From: Kangiella marina
GTDB taxonomy: Bacteria > Pseudomonadota > Gammaproteobacteria > Enterobacterales > Kangiellaceae
Length of the DNA stretch: 64,000 nucleotides
Assembly: GCF_039541235.1 (NCBI RefSeq)
Contig: NZ_BAABFV010000001.1
Span: forward strand, 1 to 64,000
Direction: 5' to 3'
Each line of letters opens with the position of its first letter. Positions within the stretch are counted from its first letter, which is position 1. A program made the translations under genes and the position numbers. Positions 21,208-33,059 of this stretch are shown here, one piece after another. Below the pieces are notes generated by a model. That model was given only the letters and a program-made list of their open reading frames with translations. It did not search any database and was not told where the DNA came from.

Positions 21208-21711
21208 GTGAAAGTAAAAAGTGCCAGTAAGCAGATATTAGACCGAATCGACCGCCGAATTCTACGTGAATTACAGGCCAATGGTCGGATCTCTAATGTT
21301 GAGTTAGCAAAGCTAGTCGGGCTTAGCGCGACTCCCTGTTTGGAGCGTGTTAGGAGGCTAGAGAACGATGGGTTTATTGAGGGATATTTAGCAAAGCTTA
21401 ATCCAAAAAAGCTGTCTGTCTCGTTATTGGTTTTCGCTGAAATTCGTTTGATGCATACCTCACCACATATGTTTACTGAGTTTAATAATGCTGTGGCTAA
21501 CATTCCCGAAATCTTGGAGTGTCACTTAGTATCGGGTGATTTCGATTACTTATTAAAAGCACGGGTTGGCGATATGCAAGAATACCGAAAGCTGCTGGGG
21601 GAAACCTTGTTAACCTTGCCGGGGGTTAGAGCCTCGCGTTCATACATGGTTATGGAAGAGGTTAAAGAGACCAGCTTATTGCCAATATCTGACCAGAAAT
21701 CAAATGATTAG
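21208..21711 (+). CDS. lrp: Leucine-responsive regulatory protein (Lrp)
   Basis: A 167-residue Lrp/AsnC protein. HTH: DRRILRELQANGRISNVELAKLVGLS; the RAM ligand-binding domain follows with CHLVSGDFDYLLKARV and LPGVRASRSYMVMEEVKET. Position just upstream of ftsK matches lrp in E. coli, and similarity is strong throughout. GTG at 21208 is the only sensible start, since a stop lies 27 bp upstream in frame. Divergence from ald suggests it also controls alanine catabolism. Confidence 0.92.
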   Translation: MKVKSASKQILDRIDRRILRELQANGRISNVELAKLVGLSATPCLERVRRLENDGFIEGYLAKLNPKKLSVSLLVFAEIRLMHTSPHMFTEFNNAVANIPEILECHLVSGDFDYLLKARVGDMQEYRKLLGETLLTLPGVRASRSYMVMEEVKETSLLPISDQKSND

Positions 21712-21807
21712 TGGTTGTTAAGATCTTATTAGCGTTTTTGCATGATGATGCTTGAGATAGCTGTAACTTCGATTAGAATGGTGATAGAGAATACTTAGGA
21801 TAATATT

Positions 21808-24171
21808 TTGAGTAAAACTAAAACAAAACAAGCAGCAACAAAGAAAAAAGATACTCAGTTAGATTCAAAAGCCATACTCCGTAAAAGACTTAGCGAAGGC
21901 GGAATGATCATTCTGGTCACTATTGCTTTGTTCTTACTATTGGCGTTGCTGAGCTATAACCCGAATGACCCTGGTTCTTTTACCAACGGTAGCGGTGCGC
22001 CTGTGCAAAACGCTGCGGGCAAAGGTGGCGCCTGGTTCGCTGACTTCTTTTTACATTTGTTTGGCTATTTTGCGTATCTGATTCCGTTGGTGGTAGCTTA
22101 TTTTGGCTATCTGGTTTATGCCGAGCGTAGTGAAGAAATCTCACACCCTAAAAGCTTTTGGCTGATTAAGAGTGCTGGTCTTGTTATCGCTATTATTACT
22201 GGCGCTGGCTTGTTATATCAGCACTTTGGTGATCGCTGCGTTTCTGGGCTAGAGGTTTGTCATGAGCAAACGGATATCGTCTACTTCTCAGGGGGGATTC
22301 TCGGTAAAGCGATTGTTGGCCTTATTATTGGCTCGCTAGGCTTGTATGGTACGACCTTAATTTTATTGGCGCTATTCTTGTCAGGAGTCACTCTTTTTAC
22401 GGGAATTTCTTGGCTGAAAATTATGGACGCCGTTGGTCGTTGGACGATCACTACCCTTAACAACTTAAAAGACTGGTACGCGTCTTTCAAAGAAAAGAAG
22501 AAAGAAGAGAAAGAAGTTAAGCAGGTGGTGGTGAAGCGTAAAGAAGCTATCAAACAGGAAAAGACAAAACGTGAAACTCGTAAGCCCGTTAAAATTGAGC
22601 CAAAGGTAGCTTCAGTCCCACCAAGCGCAAAAGTTGAAAAGAAAACACGACAAAAGCCGTTGTTTGAAGGTGCGGGCGAGGGTCCATTACCAACCATGGA
22701 GCTACTCGACGAGCCTGAACCACCAAAGAACCACTTCTCAGAAGAAGCCTTGGAAGCGATGTCACGTTTGGTGGAGTTGAAGCTTAAAGACTTTAACGTC
22801 GACGCTGAGGTCATGGAAGTGCACCCAGGTCCTGTGATTACCCGTTTTGAGCTTGAGCTGGCTCCGGGTGTCAAAGTCAGTAAAATCTCGAACCTCGCTA
22901 AAGACTTAGCGCGTTCGTTATCGACCATCTCGGTTCGTGTTGTCGAAGTCATTCCGGGTAAAACCTATGTTGGCATTGAAATTCCAAACGAAAGTCGAGA
23001 GATAGTACGTTTACGTGAAGTATTGGCGTGTGATGAGTTTGAAAAGTCTAAATCACCGTTGAGTATGGCTCTCGGTAAAGATATCGCGGGTAATCCTGTA
23101 GTGGTGAACATGGCGAAAATGCCGCACTTACTGGTTGCTGGTACTACGGGGTCGGGTAAGTCGGTGGGTGTGAACGCCATGATCATCAGTATGCTCTACA
23201 AGTCATCGCCAGAAGACTTACGCATGATCATGATTGACCCTAAAATGCTTGAGTTAAGCGTTTACGAAGGAATTCCGCATCTGCTTTGTGAGGTTGTCAC
23301 TGACATGAAGGATGCGGCCAATGCTTTGCGCTGGTCTGTCGGCGAGATGGAGCGCCGTTATCGCTTAATGTCGGCGTTAGGTGTTCGAAACTTAGCAGGC
23401 TTTAACAAAAAAGTTAAAGACGCGATTAAAGCCGGTGAGCCGATTAAAGATCCTTTATGGCAGCCGACCGATGATTTAGAAGAAGAGCCACCAACTCTAG
23501 ACAAGCTTCCATCAATCGTTATCGTCATTGATGAGTTAGCAGATATGATGATGATCGTCGGCAAGAAAGTCGAAGAACTGATTGCTCGTATAGCCCAGAA
23601 GGCACGTGCTGCTGGAATTCACTTAATTCTGGCAACACAAAGACCATCTGTAGACGTTATCACAGGCTTAATTAAAGCCAACATTCCATCGCGAATTGGT
23701 TTCCAAGTATCGTCAAAAATTGACTCGCGCACGGTTCTTGATCAAACCGGAGCGGAGCAACTATTGGGCATGGGTGACATGTTGTACTTGCCCGGCGGCA
23801 GTAATATTCCAACTCGTGTTCACGGTGCTTTCGTGGATGATGACGAAGTTCATCGCGTGGTCGAAGACTGGAAGATGCGTGGTGAGCCAGATTATATTGA
23901 GGAAGTGATCAGTGGAACGTCAGAAGTTCCAGTGCCGGGTATGCCAGGTATGGATGGTGGTGACAGTGAACAAGACGAATTGTTTGATCAAGCGGTCGCT
24001 ATCGTCACAGAAAGTCGCCGCGCTTCAATTTCGGGTATACAGCGCCGTTTGAAGATTGGTTATAACCGAGCAGCACGTATGGTTGAGGCGATGGAGGCTG
24101 CGGGGATTGTGTCTGAGATGGGGAGTAACGGGGCGAGGGAGGTTTTAGCGCCGCCACCTCCCAAGGATTAA
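21808..24171 (+). CDS. ftsK: DNA translocase FtsK
   Basis: Septum-anchored dsDNA translocase that clears chromosome termini and activates XerCD at dif. It has four N-terminal membrane helices (residues about 30-205), a short charged linker (about 220-300), the motor with Walker [13 protein letters not shown] near residue 445 and Walker [14 protein letters not shown], and the C-terminal gamma winged helix ([22 protein letters not shown]). At 787 residues the linker is much shorter than the 600 residues of E. coli FtsK. TTG start with AGGA upstream. Confidence 0.97.
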   Translation: MSKTKTKQAATKKKDTQLDSKAILRKRLSEGGMIILVTIALFLLLALLSYNPNDPGSFTNGSGAPVQNAAGKGGAWFADFFLHLFGYFAYLIPLVVAYFGYLVYAERSEEISHPKSFWLIKSAGLVIAIITGAGLLYQHFGDRCVSGLEVCHEQTDIVYFSGGILGKAIVGLIIGSLGLYGTTLILLALFLSGVTLFTGISWLKIMDAVGRWTITTLNNLKDWYASFKEKKKEEKEVKQVVVKRKEAIKQEKTKRETRKPVKIEPKVASVPPSAKVEKKTRQKPLFEGAGEGPLPTMELLDEPEPPKNHFSEEALEAMSRLVELKLKDFNVDAEVMEVHPGPVITRFELELAPGVKVSKISNLAKDLARSLSTISVRVVEVIPGKTYVGIEIPNESREIVRLREVLACDEFEKSKSPLSMALGKDIAGNPVVVNMAKMPHLLVAGTTGSGKSVGVNAMIISMLYKSSPEDLRMIMIDPKMLELSVYEGIPHLLCEVVTDMKDAANALRWSVGEMERRYRLMSALGVRNLAGFNKKVKDAIKAGEPIKDPLWQPTDDLEEEPPTLDKLPSIVIVIDELADMMMIVGKKVEELIARIAQKARAAGIHLILATQRPSVDVITGLIKANIPSRIGFQVSSKIDSRTVLDQTGAEQLLGMGDMLYLPGGSNIPTRVHGAFVDDDEVHRVVEDWKMRGEPDYIEEVISGTSEVPVPGMPGMDGGDSEQDELFDQAVAIVTESRRASISGIQRRLKIGYNRAARMVEAMEAAGIVSEMGSNGAREVLAPPPPKD

Positions 24172-24187
24172 TTTGAGCTAGCTCACT

Positions 24188-24275
24188 TGTAGCTACTTTG
24201 TTAAAAGATATTTTCCAATGCTCATTTACCATCTGTAAACTGCGCGTGAAAAATATCTTTTGCCGCGTATCTACA
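24188..24275. repeat. Long imperfect inverted repeat in the ftsK-lolA gap
   Basis: AAAAGATATTTT (24203-24214) and its exact complement AAAATATCTTTT (24249-24260) are 34 bp apart. Similarity extends outward (TGTAG.TAC on both sides), giving a stem of about 25 bp with mismatches. There is no T run, so it is not a simple terminator. It could be a small mobile-type repeat, an RNA processing structure or a regulatory hairpin. Confidence 0.6.
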
Positions 24276-24397
24276 GCGCCGCTAACGCTCAAGTATCATT
24301 TGAAAAACACTCATTATCTGCTGCTAAATATTAAGTCCATATTCAGTCTTAGGGCTGTATAACAGTAAATAATCAATAAAGGCTCAAAAGGTTTTAT

Positions 24398-25075
24398 ATG
24401 AAAACACTATTTGAACATGCAGTAAGAATCATAACCATTGGCTTTAGCTTGCTACTGGCCAGTTTGAATGTTCAAGCCGATGCAGCGCATAAGCTCCAAG
24501 AAAAGTTGCAAAATATTAGTAGTTATAAGGCGAGTTTCACTCAAGAGATTCGTGACGAATTTAATACGGTGTTAGACAGCTCGTCGGGCCATTTTGAGTT
24601 ACAACGGCCTAAGCAATTCCGCTGGGTTGTGACGGATCCTTATGAGCAGGAAATTGTGGCAGATGGTAAGAGTCTGTGGCAGTTTGACCGCGACATTGAG
24701 CAGATTAATGTATCTGAGCTGGATGCGAGCTTAGAGACAACGCCTGCAGCGATCCTAACCAAAGATCAGGTTGATATCGTGGATAACTATAATGTGGCCG
24801 AAATAACGACGAGCAGTGATGATACGACACTATTTCAATTAAGCTCTACCGCTGAAGACGCGCTCTTTGAACGCTTACTCATGGAATTTAAAGGCGAGAG
24901 TCTTATAGCGCTACAGGTGAGTGATAACCTTGGTCAAACGACGTTGATTGAGTTTACGGATGTTAACTTAGCTCCCGACTTTGAACAGCAGCACTTCGTT
25001 TTTACCCCCCCAGAAGGTGTTGACGTTATTGATAATCGCCAAAAAGTCGCGGACAATGCTAAGGATAAACCTTAG
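24398..25075 (+). CDS. lolA: Outer-membrane lipoprotein carrier LolA
   Basis: Periplasmic chaperone that ferries lipoproteins from LolCDE to LolB. Signal peptide ends near VQA-DAAHKL (residues about 1-28). The conserved SYKASFTQE and GHFELQRPKQFRWVVTDPYEQEIVADGKSLWQFD blocks are diagnostic. 225 residues including signal. It sits between ftsK and rarA as in E. coli. Confidence 0.95.
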   Translation: MKTLFEHAVRIITIGFSLLLASLNVQADAAHKLQEKLQNISSYKASFTQEIRDEFNTVLDSSSGHFELQRPKQFRWVVTDPYEQEIVADGKSLWQFDRDIEQINVSELDASLETTPAAILTKDQVDIVDNYNVAEITTSSDDTTLFQLSSTAEDALFERLLMEFKGESLIALQVSDNLGQTTLIEFTDVNLAPDFEQQHFVFTPPEGVDVIDNRQKVADNAKDKP

Positions 25076-25091
25076 CCACTAAGCCGCTTTA

Positions 25092-26432
25092 ATGAGTCAG
25101 CAGAATCCGCTTTTTAACGATTCACATGTTTATGTCCCCTTGGCCGACAGAATGCGTCCTCAACGACTTGAGGATTATGTGGGCCAAGAGCATTTATTAG
25201 CCCCAGGAAAACCGCTTTACCAAGCCATCGAAGCCAAAAAACCATTCTCCATGATTTTCTGGGGGCCTCCGGGTACTGGCAAAACTACTTTAGCTCGACT
25301 TATAGCAAATACCTCTAACGCACATTTTATTACGATCTCAGCGGTTCTCGCTGGAGTTAAGGATATTCGAGCTGCGGTAGAAGAGGCGAAGCAATACCAA
25401 GCACAAGGGAAGCAAACATTACTTTTTGTCGACGAGGTTCACCGTTTCAACAAAGCCCAACAAGACGCCTTTTTGCCCTATGTCGAAAATGGCACCGTCA
25501 CCTTCATTGGGGCTACTACTGAAAACCCTTCTTTTGAATTAAATAACGCACTATTGTCACGGGCGCGAGTATTCGTTCTTAAAGACTTATCCAGCTCAGC
25601 GCTTCGACAACTGTTGCAGCGTGCGGTTAGTGATGAAGAACAGGGGTTGGGAAGTATTCATTTAAGTGTTGAGGAAGATGCTGCTGAGATTCTTGTTCAA
25701 GCTGCCGATGGTGATGGCAGGCGTTTACTCAATATCTTAGAGCTGGCATCAGAGCTGGCATTAGCGGATGATGATCAAGCGCCTGTCGTTAATAACAAGA
25801 TTTTAGAAGAAACTCTCACTCAGTCATTACGTCGCTTCGATAAGGGCGGTGAGCATTTCTATGATCAAATTTCAGCCTTACATAAATCCGTCCGTGGCAG
25901 CGATCCCAATGCAGCTCTTTACTGGTACTGCCGAATGCTAGACGGTGGCTGTGATCCTCTTTATGTGGCACGACGCGTCGTCAGAATGGCGAGTGAAGAC
26001 ATCGGCAATGCTGACCCTCGTGGTTTAACCTTGGCTTTAAATGCATGGGATGTGCAAGAGCGACTCGGCAGCCCTGAAGGAGAGCTAACGATTGCTCAAG
26101 CTATTCTTTACTTGGCTTGCGCGCCAAAAAGTAATGCTGTTTATAATGCTTATAATCAAGCGCGCAAAGACGTATCTAACGAACCGACTTACGAAGTCCC
26201 GATGCATATTCGAAATGCTCCAACGCATTTAATGAAGGATTTAGAGTATGGGAAGGGCTATCGGTATGATCATAACGAACCTGATGCATTTTCTGCGGGG
26301 CAAGCCTATTTCCCGGAGGAAAAGTCACCTGTTGAGTATTATCAGCCGGTACCGCGAGGGCTAGAGAAGAAAATCTCAGAGAAGATGGAATGGTTGCGAC
26401 AACGAACCGAAGAAGCATTGAAGAGGAGCTAA
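25092..26432 (+). CDS. rarA: Replication-associated recombination protein RarA
   Basis: AAA+ ATPase related to DnaX and RuvB, acting at stalled forks with SSB. Walker [12 protein letters not shown] at about residue 57, Walker [21 protein letters not shown], sensor 1 [13 protein letters not shown], and the C-terminal tetramerisation domain with [19 protein letters not shown] and [11 protein letters not shown]. 446 residues, normal. 16 bp after lolA. Confidence 0.97.
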   Translation: MSQQNPLFNDSHVYVPLADRMRPQRLEDYVGQEHLLAPGKPLYQAIEAKKPFSMIFWGPPGTGKTTLARLIANTSNAHFITISAVLAGVKDIRAAVEEAKQYQAQGKQTLLFVDEVHRFNKAQQDAFLPYVENGTVTFIGATTENPSFELNNALLSRARVFVLKDLSSSALRQLLQRAVSDEEQGLGSIHLSVEEDAAEILVQAADGDGRRLLNILELASELALADDDQAPVVNNKILEETLTQSLRRFDKGGEHFYDQISALHKSVRGSDPNAALYWYCRMLDGGCDPLYVARRVVRMASEDIGNADPRGLTLALNAWDVQERLGSPEGELTIAQAILYLACAPKSNAVYNAYNQARKDVSNEPTYEVPMHIRNAPTHLMKDLEYGKGYRYDHNEPDAFSAGQAYFPEEKSPVEYYQPVPRGLEKKISEKMEWLRQRTEEALKRS

Positions 26433-26439
26433 GGGCAAG

Positions 26440-26823
26440 ATGAGCTGGGCGGTTATTGGTGCGATTGGATTGGGTGGTGCTTTAGGTGCTATTTTGCGTT
26501 TCAAGATCCGAGACTTTTCACAATGGTTATTGGGCGAGCAGTTTTTATACGGCACATTAATTGCTAATGTCGTGGGGTGCTTTGTTGCTGGTTTTTTGAT
26601 CAGTTATTGGCAACATGCTCAAGTCTCAATGACCTTAAAAGAAGGCATTATGATTGGGTTTTTAGGTGCTCTGACAACATTCTCAACCTTTTCGCTAGAA
26701 ACTATGTACTTACTTCAACAGCAGGTATGGCTTAAAGCAGGCATGAATATTCTTGGAAATTTAGTGCTTTGCATGCTTTTCGTGTTTGTTGGCGCTTGGC
26801 TTGGTGGTAGAATGTCGAGCTAA
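26440..26823 (+). CDS. crcB: Fluoride ion channel CrcB/Fluc
   Basis: A 127-residue four-helix membrane protein of the Fluc family that exports fluoride as an antiparallel dimer. Typical motifs: GGALGAILRF at the N-terminus, GTLIANVVGCFVAGFL, and GALTTFSTFS. It lies 7 bp after rarA. No fluoride riboswitch fold is seen in front of it, so it appears constitutively expressed with the operon. Confidence 0.95.
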   Translation: MSWAVIGAIGLGGALGAILRFKIRDFSQWLLGEQFLYGTLIANVVGCFVAGFLISYWQHAQVSMTLKEGIMIGFLGALTTFSTFSLETMYLLQQQVWLKAGMNILGNLVLCMLFVFVGAWLGGRMSS

Positions 26824-26842
26824 TAATTCATGGAACCGTTAA

Positions 26843-28117
<1,275 letters not shown>

Positions 28118-28119
28118 TG

Positions 28120-28146
28120 AAAAAGCTGCCTTGTGCAGCTTTTTTT
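28120..28146 (+). terminator. Rho-independent terminator of serS
   Basis: AAAAAGCTGC, CTTGT loop and GCAGC are followed by TTTTTTT, starting 2 bp after the stop codon. Confidence 0.94.
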
Positions 28147-28289
28147 ATGATTGCGTGTTTTTCACAGCAGTTTCAAGGAATTGGAAATAAAAACTTTCCC
28201 TTAAATTTGAATAATTTATATTCATAAGTGGTACACTAAGCCTTGAGAATTGATATAAAGCTTAAACTTAAGGAATCCAAATTAAGTTA

Positions 28290-30542
28290 ATGAAACGTTT
28301 TTTTAGCCTACTACTTTTAACATTCATCCTTGGCATTAGTCTGTCGCCAGCCTCGTCTTTTGCCGCCTCCAGTCAAGACCCACTTAATCTCCTTAACAAC
28401 GAAGAAGAAGACTCTAAAGATAAAACACCCAACATCAGGGATATGAGCAGTCGCTGGTGGGCTCAGTATCAAGAGTTAGAAGACGCTAAAAAGTTTGAAA
28501 ATCAATTTAAGCAGTTTATTAGTAAGCTAGAATCTGCGGTCAATGACATTGAAGGCGAGGAGAGAAGTGATTTATTAGAGCGTATCGCTATCATCCGTAA
28601 CCTCGCTCAAGAGTTCAAAAAACTAAAATATGCAAAAAAGAATGAGCTTGATATACCCAAAGCTCTTGTCTTACAAGAATCCTACTCTGTCCAAGACTAC
28701 TTAGAGCTTAACCAGCTACTTTTGCAGGTTGATTTTTTACTTCAACAAACTCAGGAAGAAATCAGCCGAGTCAGCGATAGCATTAAACAAACGTCTAATA
28801 CATTAGATGTCCTAAAAGTGTCATACCTTAATAGTGACGCAGGAAGTGTTGAGCAACTGTCTATTGTATTGAACTGGGTAAACAGTCAACTCAGCAAGGT
28901 GATTGAGGAGCAGTTACTCAATAATCTTGAAGTTCGAGAGAGTGGCTTAAATGACGAGTATGAAAGCCTTCAGAAAACGTTAGAAGAAGCTCGACAAAGA
29001 CTTGCATTCGAGCCTTTCCCCGATGAACAACGCGCAGAATTAAAAAAACAGAAAGATGAGTTGGACGAGGATTTAAAGCAGTTAAACCTTAAGCTGAGCC
29101 GTGATATTTCGGAGACCAGTATTGGCTTTACCAGTTATGAGATCCTAAAACTCGATTTGGCGCTAACATTGTTGTCATATCATGAGGTGTTATTAAAGCT
29201 CCAAAGAGCTGAAGATCAGGACAGGCTTGCGAACATCAAGCAGCTCGAAGAGGAAGATAAGCCAGACTTGGATGAGCTTCGAAATCTTATTGCTGGGTCT
29301 GAGCGTGCGATAAAACTTGCCGAGCAGGAAATCTCGAAGGCAGAGACCTTGGCTCGAGATACTTTACTATCTTCTGACATCAATTTACGTCAACAGACGA
29401 CTGCCGAAAAGCAAAGCTTGCAGAAACTGTCGGATGAACGACGTCAAAAAGCGCAATTAATTCTACGTGCCATGTCGGATGTTCGTGTAACCATTAGTGA
29501 TAATGAGTTGCTGCTATCGCTCCTAAAAGACATTGAAGATAACCAGCAAACCGGACTCAATAAAACGTGGGACTCTGTAAAAGAGTTCACTCAAGATGCT
29601 TGGGACTCAACTGTAAAGCTGGTTAACAAGCCATTATTCAGTATCAATGAACGCCCGATAACATTGTTGCCGCTGATTAACCTATGTTTCATTATTCTAA
29701 TAGGTTACCTTGTTTCTAAGCTGGTGAGTTTCTTGGTTCACCGCTTTGAGAAAAAACATAAGATTAAAAATAGCTCGTCCTTATACCTGTTGCACCGCCT
29801 GATACATTATTTAATTATTTTTATCGCTGCCGTTGCCGGCTTTAGTGCTTTGGGGCTTAACCTTAGTAACCTCACACTTATTGCTGGTGCTTTATCGGTT
29901 GGTATCGGTTTTGGTCTGCAAAACCTAGTGAGCAACTTTGTTTCCGGCCTGACCATCATGTTTGAGAAAACCCTGAAGGTTGGTGATTATATTGAATTAG
30001 AAGACGGCACAACGGGACAAGTTCGTGAAATCAAAACCCGAAGCACTCGAATCAATACGAACGATAACATTGATGTCATCATTCCAAACTCTTACATGGT
30101 TACCAACATTGTCACAAACTGGACCTTGAAGGAGTCAACACGAAGGGTGCGTATTCCATTTGGCGTGGCTTATGGAACCGATAAAGAAATTGTAAAAAAG
30201 GCGGCGATTGAAGCTGCTAACAATGTTCAGTACACCCTGAAAAATATTCCCGGAAAAGAGCCTGATGTCTGGCTGACCGAATTTGGTGATAGTAGTGTCA
30301 ACTTCCTGTTGCTCGTTTGGGTTGCCCACTACGGTGTGCGCAGGCCTACACGAATTAGTAGTATCTACATGTGGGAGCTAGATACTGCATTTAAAAAGTA
30401 TGGCATCGAGATTCCATTCCCGCAGCGTGACGTGCATTTAAATATAGTCAGTGAAGAGGATAAACATTCACTTCCTCTACAGTCAGTAACAGGCGAGTCT
30501 TTGCCTTTCAAGGACGATAAAAATAGAAAAAAGGATGATTAA
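28290..30542 (+). CDS. Large MscS-family mechanosensitive channel with periplasmic coiled-coil domain
   Basis: A 750-residue protein. Signal peptide residues 1-26, then about 400 residues of charged heptad-rich helices predicted to lie in the periplasm. Three membrane helices follow at about 453-480, 503-525 and 527-557. The pore-lining helix and beta domain are classical MscS: GIGFGLQNLVSNFVSGLTIMF, then KVGDYIELEDGTTGQVREI and VIIPNSYMVTNIVTNW. The design resembles MscK/MscM/YbiO, with fewer helices than MscK. It should release solutes on hypo-osmotic shock. It may be co-transcribed with the amidohydrolase 28 bp downstream. Confidence 0.93.
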   Translation: MKRFFSLLLLTFILGISLSPASSFAASSQDPLNLLNNEEEDSKDKTPNIRDMSSRWWAQYQELEDAKKFENQFKQFISKLESAVNDIEGEERSDLLERIAIIRNLAQEFKKLKYAKKNELDIPKALVLQESYSVQDYLELNQLLLQVDFLLQQTQEEISRVSDSIKQTSNTLDVLKVSYLNSDAGSVEQLSIVLNWVNSQLSKVIEEQLLNNLEVRESGLNDEYESLQKTLEEARQRLAFEPFPDEQRAELKKQKDELDEDLKQLNLKLSRDISETSIGFTSYEILKLDLALTLLSYHEVLLKLQRAEDQDRLANIKQLEEEDKPDLDELRNLIAGSERAIKLAEQEISKAETLARDTLLSSDINLRQQTTAEKQSLQKLSDERRQKAQLILRAMSDVRVTISDNELLLSLLKDIEDNQQTGLNKTWDSVKEFTQDAWDSTVKLVNKPLFSINERPITLLPLINLCFIILIGYLVSKLVSFLVHRFEKKHKIKNSSSLYLLHRLIHYLIIFIAAVAGFSALGLNLSNLTLIAGALSVGIGFGLQNLVSNFVSGLTIMFEKTLKVGDYIELEDGTTGQVREIKTRSTRINTNDNIDVIIPNSYMVTNIVTNWTLKESTRRVRIPFGVAYGTDKEIVKKAAIEAANNVQYTLKNIPGKEPDVWLTEFGDSSVNFLLLVWVAHYGVRRPTRISSIYMWELDTAFKKYGIEIPFPQRDVHLNIVSEEDKHSLPLQSVTGESLPFKDDKNRKKDD

Positions 30543-30570
30543 AACAATCTTATAACCCAAAGAGGTGTTT

Positions 30571-31962
30571 ATGAAAATCACACTGGCATTTATTGTCATA
30601 ATGTTTTCCTTGTTTTCTTCTTGCAATGCGCAGCAATTAAAAGCTTTTGTTGGCGGTATGTTAGTTGATGGTACCGGCGGAAAAGTGATTCATGACAGCG
30701 TCATTTTAGTCAATGGTGAGCGCATAGTAGCCGTCGGCACTGAAAAAGAAGTGTCCATCCCTGATGGCTATCAAATCATCTCTACAGAAGGTATGACGGT
30801 GCTTCCTGGTTTATGGGATATGCACGTCCACTTGATGATTAATGGCCATGCAGACTATAAACATTGGGATACAGCCTATATCAATAAGCTCGGCAGTGAA
30901 ATCATGCCAGCTTCTGCTGAGCAGTTATTATTAGCTGGGGTTACTAGTGCTAGAGACTTAGGCGCTCCCCTAAAAGAATCCAAAGCAATAAAAGATGCTA
31001 TTAATAATGGCGATTTAAGTGGGCCTCGTATGTTTATGTCGGGGCCATTTATTCAGCACGAACCTTACCCAGGCACAGAGGCATTTAGATGGGGAGTATC
31101 CAGCGAGCGTGATGCACGTCAAAAAGTGCGTCGCTTAAAAGAAGCTGGAATGGACGTTGTTAAGCTTATTGATCATGATGTTATGCCTTTGTCGCATGCT
31201 AAAGCTGTGGTCGATGAGGCTCATAAACAAGGTATGAAGGTGGTGGGCCATTCACACAAACCGGACGAGATTAGAATTGGCCTAAAGATTGGTATTGATA
31301 ATTTTGAACATACAGGCCTCACAACTGCACCTGAATATCCAGAAGATATTATGACAATGCTCAAAGAGCGAACCGCAAAAGGGAGGATTAGTGGAGGTCC
31401 GCTTTACTGGACTCCAACTGTCGAGGGGTTGTGGAATTACGACTACACGAGAGATAACTCGGAAGAGCTTGATAATCACTGTTGGAAACGTGGACTTTCT
31501 CAGGCGACCGTGGATGATATTGAGCAGTCGATACAGCATCCTGAGCGCCTTGACTATATGCAGCTTACTCCAAAACGTAAACCAACATTAAAGACGAAGT
31601 TTAATCAACTGCGTAATAGTGGGGCGATTTTACTGGTTGGTACCGATAGTGGTATCCCCATGAAATTCCATTGCCAGTCAACATGGCATGAACTGCAAGT
31701 TTGGGTTGATGAATTTGGTGTGCCTGTGATGGAAGCGATACAAGCTGCCACCTATTGGCCTGCAAAATTCATGGGTGTTGATAAAGACTTAGGCACGATT
31801 GTTCCGGGAAAATATGCAGATATCATTGCTGTAAAAGGCGATGCCTTAAAATATATTAACTTGCTACAGCATGTCGATTTGGTGGTGAAAGGTGGCGTTA
31901 TCTATAAAGAGAAGGGGGCCACTAAAGAGGAAAATCTAACGAGAGTATACCCAGACTCTTGA
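30571..31962 (+). CDS. Exported metal-dependent amidohydrolase
   Basis: A 463-residue amidohydrolase-superfamily enzyme with N-terminal export signal; a Cys in SSCNA may make it a lipoprotein, although the lipobox is weak. Metal ligands: HVH in GLWDMHVHL, the bridging Lys in VVKLIDHDV, His in GHSHKPDEI and EHTGL, and Asp in VGTDSGIP. It belongs to the imidazolonepropionase-like/prolidase-like group, which hydrolyses cyclic amides or Xaa-Pro type peptides. The substrate is not predictable. Start at the ATG 6 bp after AGAGG. Confidence 0.9.
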   Translation: MKITLAFIVIMFSLFSSCNAQQLKAFVGGMLVDGTGGKVIHDSVILVNGERIVAVGTEKEVSIPDGYQIISTEGMTVLPGLWDMHVHLMINGHADYKHWDTAYINKLGSEIMPASAEQLLLAGVTSARDLGAPLKESKAIKDAINNGDLSGPRMFMSGPFIQHEPYPGTEAFRWGVSSERDARQKVRRLKEAGMDVVKLIDHDVMPLSHAKAVVDEAHKQGMKVVGHSHKPDEIRIGLKIGIDNFEHTGLTTAPEYPEDIMTMLKERTAKGRISGGPLYWTPTVEGLWNYDYTRDNSEELDNHCWKRGLSQATVDDIEQSIQHPERLDYMQLTPKRKPTLKTKFNQLRNSGAILLVGTDSGIPMKFHCQSTWHELQVWVDEFGVPVMEAIQAATYWPAKFMGVDKDLGTIVPGKYADIIAVKGDALKYINLLQHVDLVVKGGVIYKEKGATKEENLTRVYPDS

Positions 31963-31990
31963 TGGGTGTATTCATGCATTAATTACTAGC

Positions 31991-32014
31991 AAAAAGCCGG
32001 CTTATGCCGGCTTT
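31991..32014. terminator. Bidirectional Rho-independent terminator
   Basis: AAAAAGCCGGC, TTAT loop and GCCGGCTTTA lie between the convergent amidohydrolase and DAHP-synthase genes; the A run gives a T run on the minus strand. Confidence 0.88.
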
Positions 32015-32018
32015 ATAT

Positions 32019-33047
32019 TTATAAGCTTCTGAGTAACTCTTCTGTTGTTTCCCAACCGATACAACTGTCGGTTATTGACTGTCCGTATTGTAGCTGGTTG
32101 GAAAGCTTTTGATTTCCTTCAACAAGGTGGCTTTCTAGCATAATGCCTTTAATCGAGGTATTACCGGCTTTAATTTGCGCCATGACATCTCGAGCCACAC
32201 CTGGCTGTTTGGTGAAATCTTTACTGGAGTTGCCATGACTCGCATCAATGATAATTTGCGGTTTAATATTAGCCTGCTTTAGATCAGCGATGCACTGCGA
32301 CACACTATCGGCATCGTAGTTCGGCTGTTTTCCTCCGCGCAGAATTATGTGTGAGTAGGGGTTGCCATTGGTGTGGAGTAGGGCGGTGTGGCCACCATTA
32401 TCAATACCGATAAAGGTGTGTGGTGACTGGGCGCTGATAATGGCGTTAACAGCAGCGGTCAAAGAGCCATCAGTACTATTTTTAAAGCCTACAGGCATTG
32501 ATAGTCCGGAGGCCATTTCTCGGTGAGTTTGCGACTCAGTTGTTCGAGCGCCAACCGCTGACCAGCTGATGAGATCTGCAATATATTGAGGTGTTACAGG
32601 GTCTAATGCTTCTGTCGCCGTGGGTAATCCAAGTTCTGCAATCCATGACAAAAGTTCTCGTGCTTTGGTCAAGCCAAGGTTCATATCGTTTGAGCCATCG
32701 ATGTTAGGATCATTAATTAAGCCTTTCCAGCCAACATTGGTCCTCGGTTTTTCAAAGTAAGTTCGCATGACAATAAAAAATTTATCAGATAACTCGTCAT
32801 GGAGACGCTTAAGACATTTGGCATACTCTTTTGCGCTATCTAAGTCATGGATAGAGCAGGGGCCAGCGATTATTAAAGTGCGTTCATCGGTTCCATCTAA
32901 AATATTTTGAATGCTAGCTCTGCCTTGAATTACGGTATTGGCAGCTTTCTCAGTTAGAGGAAGCTTTATTTTAAGTGCTTCTGGTGTCATCAACAGGTCG
33001 AGACGATTGATATTGACGTTGTTGATGGTATTGTGTGTTAGAGCCAT
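32019..33047 (-). CDS. aroF: 3-deoxy-7-phosphoheptulonate synthase, class I
   Basis: First enzyme of the shikimate pathway; condenses PEP and erythrose-4-phosphate. Class I motifs: IAGPCSIHD, RTYFEKPRTNVGWKGLINDP, GARTTESQTHREMASGLS and SHGNSSKDF. 342 residues. By eye the FIGIDNGGHTALL and ASHGNSSKDF segments are closer to the tyrosine-sensitive AroF than to AroG, but the isozyme call is tentative. It is 12 bp downstream of pheA and so falls under the same attenuator. Confidence 0.93.
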   Translation of the reverse strand: MALTHNTINNVNINRLDLLMTPEALKIKLPLTEKAANTVIQGRASIQNILDGTDERTLIIAGPCSIHDLDSAKEYAKCLKRLHDELSDKFFIVMRTYFEKPRTNVGWKGLINDPNIDGSNDMNLGLTKARELLSWIAELGLPTATEALDPVTPQYIADLISWSAVGARTTESQTHREMASGLSMPVGFKNSTDGSLTAAVNAIISAQSPHTFIGIDNGGHTALLHTNGNPYSHIILRGGKQPNYDADSVSQCIADLKQANIKPQIIIDASHGNSSKDFTKQPGVARDVMAQIKAGNTSIKGIMLESHLVEGNQKLSNQLQYGQSITDSCIGWETTEELLRSL

Positions 33048-33059
33048 AGTAGGTTCCTC

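Noticed and set aside
22281-22952. 223-codon open frame on the minus strand inside ftsK
   Set aside because: It lies wholly within a confidently assigned gene on the other strand, has Ser/Thr-rich low-complexity product and no ribosome site; it reflects codon usage of ftsK.
26432-26440. Fluoride riboswitch in front of crcB
   Set aside because: Only 7 bp separate rarA and crcB, and nothing at the end of rarA resembles the conserved riboswitch core.
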